DNA from: Rhodoferax sp. | GTDB taxonomy: Bacteria; Pseudomonadota; Gammaproteobacteria; Burkholderiales; Burkholderiaceae_C | Direction: 5' to 3' | DNA length: 64,000 nt | NCBI RefSeq assembly: GCF_012927445.1 | Contig: NZ_JABBPD010000001.1 | Location: 1 to 64,000 of the forward strand | Shown: one piece after another, positions 57,092 to 64,000 of the stretch | Numbering within the stretch: position 1 is the first letter of the stretch | Layout: every line of letters starts with the position of its first letter | Translations under genes and position numbers: made by a program | The notes under the pieces: generated by a model | The model's database searches: none | The model's input: only the letters and a program-made list of their open reading frames with translations | What the model was told of the DNA's origin: nothing

Positions 57092-58383
57092 GGCTTGCCC
57101 GCGTCCGGCCGTGCAGAAGCCGCATCAAAGTAGTAGCTAACCCGTTTGCGCGGACTGAGGTAGTTGTAAACCTCGCGCGGCACTTGGGCCGGCCGGATGG
57201 CCTTGGCAATGTTGACATCGGTTTCCCGCTCCATGTCCAGCAGGATGGCTTCTTCCTTGGGCACATCGGCGTCGTACACCACCAGCGTGGGCTTCATGGG
57301 ACGCGCCGTGTTGACGGTCGCCACCATACCGATGGCGCCATTGGAGAGCTGTACGATCGTGCCCGGCGGATACACCCCCAGACAGCGAATAAAAACCTGC
57401 AGGACTTTGGGGTCGAACTTGCCGCGCAACTTGGCAAACATGAGAGACAACGCTTCATGCGGCGTCAGGGCGTCGGCCATCGCGTTCGGGTTGCACAACT
57501 CGTCGTAGTAATTGGCAATACTCACAATGCGCGACAGCAGGCTGATTGTTTCGCCTTGGAGCTTGGCCGGATAACCGCTGCCATCGAACAACTCGTGGTG
57601 CTCCCGGATAATGGCGAGCGCGGCCGGTGCCAAACGCAGGCGTTGACCTATATCCACCCCATATTGACAGTGCATTTCATAGAAGTTGCGCTCGACCTGC
57701 GTCAGCGCGTCGGTTTTGCGCAAAATCTTGTCGGGCACTTCCTTGCGCCCGATATCGTGCAGCAGCGCCCCGATACCCAGCACGCCCACCACCTCGACCG
57801 GCAGTTTGAGGTCCCGTGCCATCATCATCGACAGCATGGTGACGTTAAGCGTATGAAAGTACAGCTCCTCGCCCCCCATCTTGTCGCCCATCACATGAAT
57901 CACGAGCTCCGGGGCACTCAGCATCGATTCGGCGATCTGCCCAATGAGTTTCGTCACCTGCTGCACGGTTTCGACCGGCCTGCTGTACAGGTTTTTCTCG
58001 AAGTCGCGAATGGTGTTGGCGGTGTTGATGAACGCCTTTTCAATGCGCTCTGCATCCTTGCGGCGCAGCTGCATCTGCGCCATCATGGCCCGCTTGGCGA
58101 GCATGACGGGTGACAACTCTGATTCAGTATTGGCAGCCAGCACCGCCGCAGCGCTGGGCTCGGGCGTTGGCGGCGCCGCCACCTGGGGCGGCGGACTGCC
58201 CTCACTCAACTCCGGGCTGAAGCGAACCGTCTTCAGACCCAGGCTGCGAATGATCCTGATCTGCTCCTCCGACTTGATCTTGAAATGGCTGAACGCAAAG
58301 GGATGTTCAAACCACTTCAAATCGATGTGAACGTGCAGCCCAATTTGGAGCTGGTCCGGCGAAATATAGTGGTTTTCCGGCAT
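57088..58383 (-). CDS. HD-GYP domain phosphodiesterase
   Basis: The 431-residue product has an N-terminal DUF3391-like region (ISPDQLQIGLHVHIDLKWFEHPF) and a C-terminal HD-GYP domain with GALLHDIGRKEVPDKIL (HD pair) and HHELFDGSGYP (GYP motif). Such enzymes hydrolyse cyclic-di-GMP. No transmembrane segment is seen, and no receiver domain is fused to it. It is the upstream gene of the pair with the histidine kinase. Confidence 0.9.
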   Translation of the reverse strand: MPENHYISPDQLQIGLHVHIDLKWFEHPFAFSHFKIKSEEQIRIIRSLGLKTVRFSPELSEGSPPPQVAAPPTPEPSAAAVLAANTESELSPVMLAKRAMMAQMQLRRKDAERIEKAFINTANTIRDFEKNLYSRPVETVQQVTKLIGQIAESMLSAPELVIHVMGDKMGGEELYFHTLNVTMLSMMMARDLKLPVEVVGVLGIGALLHDIGRKEVPDKILRKTDALTQVERNFYEMHCQYGVDIGQRLRLAPAALAIIREHHELFDGSGYPAKLQGETISLLSRIVSIANYYDELCNPNAMADALTPHEALSLMFAKLRGKFDPKVLQVFIRCLGVYPPGTIVQLSNGAIGMVATVNTARPMKPTLVVYDADVPKEEAILLDMERETDVNIAKAIRPAQVPREVYNYLSPRKRVSYYFDAASARPDAGKP

Positions 58384-58424
58384 TTTGGCTCAACGCCTCC
58401 TAAAAGAAGTATCTCAAGTCCGAC

Positions 58425-59258
58425 TTACGCGGCCCAGATCACCTGGCCGCTCCAGGCCGTGGCCAGCACCACCACGCCAAAGACGATGCGGTAATACGCA
58501 AACCCGACAAAGCTGTGGGTGGCAATATAGCGGAGCAGCCAGCGGATGCACAACCAGGCGCTGAGGAAAGAAAACACCAGCCCCACACCAAACAGCGGTA
58601 CATCGGCCATCGACAACAGTGCCCGCTCCTTGAACAGGCTGTAGGCGCCTGCGCCAATCAGGGTAGGAATCGCCAGGTAGAAAGAGAAATCAGTCGCTGC
58701 CTTGCGCGACAGCCCCAGCAACATGCCGCCAATGATGGTGGCACCACTGCGGCTGGTGCCCGGAATCATGGCCAGGCATTGCGCCAGGCCGACCTTCAGG
58801 GCGTCCATTGGCGTCATCGACTCGACGTCGTGAATGCGCGCCACTGACGGGTTTTTTTGCTGGCGCCGCTCGGCCCACAAAATGATGAAACCACCAATGA
58901 TGAAGGTGCTGGCCACGACCACTGGGGTAAAAAGATGCGCCTTGATGGCTTTGCCAAACAGCAGACCCAGAATGACGGCGGGTACAAAGGCAATGAACAC
59001 ATTCAGGGCAAAGCGCTGCGCCTGTTTCTCCGATGGCAAGGCCACCAGCGTGTCGCGAATTTTTTGCCAATACACCAGAATCACGGCAAAGATGGCGCCA
59101 GTCTGGATCGCGATGTCAAACACTTTGGCCTTGTCGTCATCAAAGCCCAGCAGGGCCCCGGCCAGGATCAGGTGACCGGTTGAAGAAATGGGCAAGAACT
59201 CCGTCAGTCCCTCAACAATGCCCATGATGGCGGCTTTGATCAGCAATGCAGTATCCAA
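58425..59258 (-). CDS. uppP: Undecaprenyl-diphosphate phosphatase
   Basis: The 277-residue integral membrane protein carries the two active-site signatures of the BacA/UppP family: [14 protein letters not shown] (residues 15-28) and [11 protein letters not shown] (about 165-175). About eight membrane segments are visible. It recycles the lipid carrier for peptidoglycan and other wall polymers and confers bacitracin resistance when overproduced. It is a single gene, with 41 bp to the next minus-strand gene. Confidence 0.95.
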   Translation of the reverse strand: MDTALLIKAAIMGIVEGLTEFLPISSTGHLILAGALLGFDDDKAKVFDIAIQTGAIFAVILVYWQKIRDTLVALPSEKQAQRFALNVFIAFVPAVILGLLFGKAIKAHLFTPVVVASTFIIGGFIILWAERRQQKNPSVARIHDVESMTPMDALKVGLAQCLAMIPGTSRSGATIIGGMLLGLSRKAATDFSFYLAIPTLIGAGAYSLFKERALLSMADVPLFGVGLVFSFLSAWLCIRWLLRYIATHSFVGFAYYRIVFGVVVLATAWSGQVIWAA

Positions 59259-59469
59259 GAGTATTCCTTTAAAAACAGCTGATTATCAATGCTGACGCGA
59301 GAGGCAACGGCATCGACTCCAGCACAATAGTGACTGAATGTTCAGCCCGCAAACCACGCCCCACCGGCGAATTCAGCCAGTCAGCGCGGGATTTACTTTA
59401 ATTTACGTCCGCCACATGCGACACCTGTACCCGGCGACGTACATTGGCACACCATCGACTGGTGACAAT

Positions 59470-60810
59470 ATGGACAAAGAACCGGGACCAACCGGCATAA
59501 ATAGGAAAATGATGGATCCGCAAATCGAAACCACCTCGCACGGATCACCGTCTAAACCGCATCGGCGGCCAAGTCGCCGCACCTCCCTCATTGGCAGTGG
59601 GGTTGCACTGATTCTCCTGGGTGGACTGGGCTGGCTGGCCTGGAGCTTGACCCATCCTGATGCCGCTTCCGGCGCCGCGAATTCGCGCGGGGGCCGCGCC
59701 CCCATCACAACCACCGTGGGTGTTGCGACAGCCGAACGGGCTGATATCCCCGTGGTACTGGATGCGCTTGGTACGGTGATCCCAGCGGCCACCGTGACCG
59801 TGCGACCCCAAGTCTCCGGCGTTTTAAAGCAGGTGCTGTTTCGTGAAGGGCAAATGGTACGGGCCGGCCAGTTGCTGGCAACCATCGATCCGCGTCAATT
59901 TGAAATGTCGCTGATGCAGGCGTCCGGTCAGCGCCAACGTGACGAAGCCCAACTGGACAGCGCCAAGGTCACTCTGCAGCGCTTTCGTACCTTGCTGGAG
60001 CAAGACTCGATTGCGCGTCAGGAAGTGGATACGCAGGCCGCATTGGTCAAGCAACTGGAAGGCACCGTGGTTGGCGACCGGGCGGCGGAAGGCACGGCGC
60101 GTCTGAATCTGGGCTACAGCCGCATCGTGGCGCCCATTGGGGGTCGCGTCGGCTTGCGGGTGGTGGACGTCGGCAACGTCGTCGGTGCCAATGATGTCAA
60201 CGGCATTGTCGTGATTACCCAGGTGTCCCCGATCGACGTTCTGTTTGCCGTCCCGCAGGACCAATTGCCCGAAGTGCAGGCGCGCGTCAACGAAGGCGCC
60301 GTATTGCCGGTGACGGCGCTTGACCGCACGCGGACCAACACGCTGGACACAGGCCGCTTCTCAACGCTCGACAACCAGGTTGATACCCAGACCGGTACGG
60401 TGCGTGCCAAGGCGCGGTTCGACAATACGAAGTTCGCCTTGTTCCCCAATCAGTTCGTTAATGTGCGGCTGTTGCTGCGCACGATCCAGGGCGGCGTGAT
60501 GGTGCCCGTGACGGCACTGCGTCACGGTAGCAAAGGCGACTTTGTGTATGTGCTCAATACCGCTGAGCGGACGGTGGCGTTGCGGCCAGTCACCCGCGGC
60601 CAGGCGACGGTTGACAAGATCGAAATCACTTCTGGTTTGCAAATCGGCGAAAAAGTCATCACCGAAGGTGCCGACCGACTCAATGATGGTGCCAAAGTAA
60701 CGCTCGCCGGCGACAAGCCGGCTGGCGCAGCCGGTGCTGGCGGCAAGCGGAAAGGCAAGCCCGGTGCAAGCCCAACTGCGCCGGCTTCGGCTGCTTCAGC
60801 GGCGTCATGA
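59470..60810 (+). CDS. mdtA: RND efflux periplasmic adaptor (MdtA-like)
   Basis: The start is placed at ATG 59470 (MDKEPGPTG), because the longer frame to 59338 adds a non-conserved leader; ATG 59509 is another option. The product (about 446 residues) has one N-terminal membrane anchor ([20 protein letters not shown]), a lipoyl/hairpin region ([30 protein letters not shown]), beta-barrel and membrane-proximal domains, and an Ala/Pro-rich tail. It connects the inner-membrane pump to the outer-membrane channel. Its stop overlaps the pump gene start (ATGA). Confidence 0.9.
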   Translation: MDKEPGPTGINRKMMDPQIETTSHGSPSKPHRRPSRRTSLIGSGVALILLGGLGWLAWSLTHPDAASGAANSRGGRAPITTTVGVATAERADIPVVLDALGTVIPAATVTVRPQVSGVLKQVLFREGQMVRAGQLLATIDPRQFEMSLMQASGQRQRDEAQLDSAKVTLQRFRTLLEQDSIARQEVDTQAALVKQLEGTVVGDRAAEGTARLNLGYSRIVAPIGGRVGLRVVDVGNVVGANDVNGIVVITQVSPIDVLFAVPQDQLPEVQARVNEGAVLPVTALDRTRTNTLDTGRFSTLDNQVDTQTGTVRAKARFDNTKFALFPNQFVNVRLLLRTIQGGVMVPVTALRHGSKGDFVYVLNTAERTVALRPVTRGQATVDKIEITSGLQIGEKVITEGADRLNDGAKVTLAGDKPAGAAGAGGKRKGKPGASPTAPASAASAAS

Positions 60811-63800
60811 GTCCATCCCGCCCGTTCATCCTGCGGCCGGTTGCCACCGCCCTGCTGATGGTGGCGATCGTGCTCGCCGGCATCGTCGGCTTCAAGTTCT
60901 TGCCACTGTCGGCGCTGCCGCAAGTCGACTTCCCCACCATCCAGGTGCAGACCCTCTATCCGGGCGCCAGTCCGGAGGTCATGGGTCAGACTGTCACCGC
61001 GCCGCTGGAACGCCAGTTTGGCCAGATGTCCGGCCTGCAGCGCATGAGCTCCACCAGTGCGGCCGGGGTGTCGCTCATCACCTTGCAGTTCGGTCTGGGG
61101 CAAACGCTCGATGTCGCGGAACAAGAAGTGCAAGCCGCCATCAACGCCGGCGGCTCCCTGCTGCCGGCCGATCTGCCAGCGCCTCCGGTGTACGCCAAAA
61201 TCAATCCGGCCGATGCGCCGGTTTTGACCCTGGCCGTCACCTCCGACACCGTGCCGCTGACGGAAGTCCAAAACATCGTCAACACGCGGCTGGCCTTGAA
61301 GATCAGCCAGGTTTCCGGCGTCGGGCTGGTATCGCTGTCGGGTGGTCAACGGCCGGCCGTGCGGATTCAGGCCGACACCCAGGCGCTGGCGTCTTATGGC
61401 CTCGGGCTCGACACGCTGCGGACGGCCATCACCGCAGCCAACGCCAACAGCGCCAAAGGCAGTTTCGATGGGCCAACCCGCGCCTACACCATCAACGCCA
61501 ACGATCAACTGCTGGCAGCGGTCGACTACAAGAGCCTGATCGTGGCCTTTAAGAATGGCGCGCCCGTGCGGCTGTCGGAGGTAGCACAAGTCGTTGACAG
61601 CGCGGAGAACGTCAAGCTGGGCGCCTGGGCGGGGTTGAAGCCGGCCATCATCCTGAACGTGCAGCGCCAGCCCGGCGCGAACGTGATCGCCACCGTCGAT
61701 GCCATCAAGGCGCGTCTGCCCGAACTGCAGGCCGGGTTGCCCGCCGCCCTGAAGATCGAGGTGCTAAGCGACCGCACCACCGGCATTCGGGCCTCGGTCG
61801 AGCAAGTGGAAATCGAACTCGCGCTGGCTGTCTTGATGGTGGTGCTCGTCATTTTTGCCTTCCTGGGCAACCTGCGCGCTACCTTCATCGCCAGCGTGGC
61901 CGTGCCCATCTCGCTGATAGGGACTTGTGGTGCGATGTACCTCTTGGGCTACAGCCTGAACAACCTGACCCTGATGGCCCTGACGATTGCCACCGGCTTC
62001 GTCGTCGATGATGCGATCGTGATGATCGAAAACATCTCGCGCTATATCGAAGAAGGCGAGCCGCCGATGGAGGCCGCCTTTAAAGGTGCGGCACAGATCG
62101 GCTTCACGATCATCTCGCTGACCGCCTCGCTGATTGCGGTGCTGATCCCGCTGGTCTTCATGAGCGACGTGGTGGGCCGCCTGTTTCGGGAATTTGCCAT
62201 CACGCTGGCCATCACGATCCTGATCTCGGCGGTGGTCTCGCTCACCCTGGTCCCGATGATGTCGGCGCGCTGGCTAAAGCGCCACGATCCGAAGGAGAGC
62301 GAAAAAGAGAACAAACCGGCGGGCAAACTGCAGCAATTTTTCTCCAGCGTGATGGTCCGTTATGACCATTCGCTGACCTGGGTGCTGGAGCACCAAACCG
62401 CTACCTTGCTGGTGGCGCTGGCCACGTTTGTGCTGACGGTCTTGCTCTATGTGGTGATTCCCAAAGGCTTGTTTCCAACGCAAGACACCGGCCAGCTGCA
62501 AGCACGCATCGAGACCGCGCAATCGGTCTCCTATGCCCGCATGGCGCAGTTGCAGCAAGCCGCCGCCAAGGCCATCCTCGAAGACCCCGACGTCGCCACG
62601 CTCAGTTCGCTGATTGGTGTCGATGCGGCTAACAACACGATGCTGCACACCGGTCGCATGCTGATCAATCTGAAGCCGGTGCGCAGTGGCACGCAACAGC
62701 AGACCATGGACCGGCTGCGCCAGCGCGTTGGCCAGGTGGCCGGCGTCACCATTTATTTGCAGCCGACCCAGGATCTGACCATTGATGCCGAAACCGGACC
62801 AACGCAGTACCGGGTGTCGCTGGAAGGTTCCGACAACGCCATCGTGGTGCAATGGGCGACCAAGTTGTCGCAGCGCTTGCAGGGTGTCGTGCAGGTGCGC
62901 AATGTCGTCTCCGACGCCACTGCCACCGGGGTCGCCGTGTTTGTCGACATTGACCGCGACAGCGCCTCGCGGCTCGGCATCAGCGCGGCGGCGATTGACG
63001 ATGCGCTGTACAGTGCCTTTGGCCAGCGCATCGTGTCCACCATCTTTACCGAGACCAACCAGTACCGGGTGATTCTTGAAGCGCAGCAAAACCTGTTAAC
63101 CACGCCGGAGTCGCTCGGCCAGTTGCAACTGCGCACCAGCTCCGGCAAAGCCACGCCACTGTCGGCCATAGCCACCATCACGGAGCGGCCGGCGCCACTG
63201 CAGATCACGCACGTCGCCCAGTACCCGGCCACCACCATGGGCTTCGACACGGCCCCCGGGGTTTCGCTCGGGGCGTCGGTTGATGCGATCCGCCAGGCGG
63301 CGCTCGACATTGGCTTGCCAGGCAGTGTGACGATGACGTTCCTGGGTGCGGCCGGTGCCTACCAATCGTCACTGAGCAGCCAGTTGTGGCTGATTCTGGC
63401 GGCGGTCATCTGCGTCTACATCGTGCTGGGCGTGCTGTACGAAAGCTACATCCATCCACTGACCATCCTGTCGACGCTGCCGTCGGCCGGGGTTGGCGCA
63501 TTGCTGGCCCTCATGATCAGCGGCCAGGATCTGGGCGTGATCGGCATCATTGGCATCATCCTGCTGATCGGCATTGTGAAGAAGAATGCCATCATGATGA
63601 TCGACTTCGCGATTGACGCCGAACGCAACGAGGGCAAGTCGCCGCGCGAGGCCATTCACCAGGCGGCCATGCTGCGTTTTCGTCCGATCCTGATGACGAC
63701 ACTGGCCGCCTTGTTCGCTGCCGTGCCGCTGATGCTCGGGTCGGGGGAAGGCGCCGAGTTGCGCCATCCGCTGGGGCTGGCCATTTTTGGCGGTCTCATC

Positions 63801-63893
63801 GTCAGCCAGCTGCTGACGCTCTTTACCACGCCGGTCATTTACCTGGGCTTTGACCGGCTGGCGCAGCGCTGGTCCGCCCGGAGCGCTTCGTGA
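60807..63893 (+). CDS. mdtB: RND efflux transporter, MdtB-like
   Basis: The 1,028-residue inner-membrane protein has the classic start ([22 protein letters not shown]), two large periplasmic loops, and the proton-relay helix [16 protein letters not shown] with the Asp pair. The length and twelve-segment layout match the AcrB/MdtB family. With the next gene it would form a heteromeric MdtBC-type pump for bile salts, novobiocin and similar compounds. It overlaps its neighbours at both ends (ATGA and GTGA). Confidence 0.9.
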   Translation: MSPSRPFILRPVATALLMVAIVLAGIVGFKFLPLSALPQVDFPTIQVQTLYPGASPEVMGQTVTAPLERQFGQMSGLQRMSSTSAAGVSLITLQFGLGQTLDVAEQEVQAAINAGGSLLPADLPAPPVYAKINPADAPVLTLAVTSDTVPLTEVQNIVNTRLALKISQVSGVGLVSLSGGQRPAVRIQADTQALASYGLGLDTLRTAITAANANSAKGSFDGPTRAYTINANDQLLAAVDYKSLIVAFKNGAPVRLSEVAQVVDSAENVKLGAWAGLKPAIILNVQRQPGANVIATVDAIKARLPELQAGLPAALKIEVLSDRTTGIRASVEQVEIELALAVLMVVLVIFAFLGNLRATFIASVAVPISLIGTCGAMYLLGYSLNNLTLMALTIATGFVVDDAIVMIENISRYIEEGEPPMEAAFKGAAQIGFTIISLTASLIAVLIPLVFMSDVVGRLFREFAITLAITILISAVVSLTLVPMMSARWLKRHDPKESEKENKPAGKLQQFFSSVMVRYDHSLTWVLEHQTATLLVALATFVLTVLLYVVIPKGLFPTQDTGQLQARIETAQSVSYARMAQLQQAAAKAILEDPDVATLSSLIGVDAANNTMLHTGRMLINLKPVRSGTQQQTMDRLRQRVGQVAGVTIYLQPTQDLTIDAETGPTQYRVSLEGSDNAIVVQWATKLSQRLQGVVQVRNVVSDATATGVAVFVDIDRDSASRLGISAAAIDDALYSAFGQRIVSTIFTETNQYRVILEAQQNLLTTPESLGQLQLRTSSGKATPLSAIATITERPAPLQITHVAQYPATTMGFDTAPGVSLGASVDAIRQAALDIGLPGSVTMTFLGAAGAYQSSLSSQLWLILAAVICVYIVLGVLYESYIHPLTILSTLPSAGVGALLALMISGQDLGVIGIIGIILLIGIVKKNAIMMIDFAIDAERNEGKSPREAIHQAAMLRFRPILMTTLAALFAAVPLMLGSGEGAELRHPLGLAIFGGLIVSQLLTLFTTPVIYLGFDRLAQRWSARSAS

Positions 63894-64000
63894 ATCTGTC
63901 CGAGCCGTTTGTTCGGCGACCGGTCGCCACCGTCCTGCTGACCATCGGCCTGGCGCTCACCGGCATTGGCGCTTTTTTTGTGCTGCCGGTGTCGCCACTG
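63890..64000 (+). CDS. mdtC: RND efflux transporter, MdtC-like (cut by window end)
   Basis: A GTG start at 63890 overlaps the stop of the mdtB-like gene. The 37 visible residues begin [20 protein letters not shown], the usual N-terminus of a second RND subunit. The order adaptor, pump, pump is that of mdtABC. The rest lies outside the window. Confidence 0.8.
   Translation, partial: MNLSEPFVRRPVATVLLTIGLALTGIGAFFVLPVSPL

Overview
The window looks like a betaproteobacterial chromosome, probably Burkholderiales/Comamonadaceae. That reading rests on the MutS, Anbu, UppP, HD-GYP and MdtAB-type genes at the right end and on their GC-rich codon use; no rRNA or tRNA is present to confirm it. About 51 kb of accessory DNA (positions 1 to about 51,045) ends at a tyrosine integrase placed against the 5' end of mutS. 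From 51,100 to 64,000 the window is ordinary chromosome. The left end of the accessory block is not visible.

Left accessory part (1-23.3 kb): a defence island. It holds a nuclease-like hypothetical gene, a coiled-coil membrane protein, a decayed stretch, a large ankyrin-repeat protein, a small overlapping toxin-antitoxin-like pair preceded by a perfect 21-bp hairpin, and a convincing RnlA/RnlB (RNase LS) pair. Next comes a tightly packed eight-gene minus-strand cluster (8.9-21.4 kb): WYL regulator, SNF2-type helicase with a DUF3883 tail, DUF4145 protein, DUF1156 DNA methyltransferase, DUF499 ATPase, two small unknown proteins and an Mrr-like nuclease. This is a multi-gene restriction/anti-phage system of the broad DUF499/DUF1156 (DISARM-like) type. 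A HipA-like kinase and a DUF3037-like partner diverge from it.

Middle (23.3-29.2 kb): a GT-C-type membrane protein and a type IV pilin, separated by a TnpB-like RuvC gene with a 5' hairpin; a small lipoprotein; and a KfrA-like protein behind a perfect 30-bp palindrome.

Plasmid-like backbone (29.2-46.7 kb): a ribbon-helix-helix regulator, a TrfA-type replication initiator, a second TnpB gene bracketed by 32-bp inverted repeats, twelve phased 17-bp iterons (oriV candidate), a three-gene stb-like operon, an array of TGGCA boxes at 11-bp steps inside 99-bp repeats (centromere-like), a probable oriT region, a TrwA-like protein and a 1,680-residue MobF relaxase. The order stbABC-like / box array / oriT / trwA-like / relaxase matches the mobility region of plasmid R388. 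No coupling protein or type IV secretion genes are in view. Genes of unknown function follow the relaxase, two of them paralogues.

Integration end (46.9-51.1 kb): three proteins with AlpA/excisionase-like helix-turn-helix segments, a five-unit palindromic array between convergent genes, a 24-bp palindromic operator candidate, the integrase, four short arm-type repeats, and a promoter with a perfect -35 box leading into mutS, which appears to start with TTG.

Chromosome (51.1-64 kb): mutS, an Anbu peptidase, an alpha/beta hydrolase, a PAS histidine kinase overlapping an HD-GYP protein, uppP, and an MdtA/MdtB/MdtC-type efflux operon cut by the window end.
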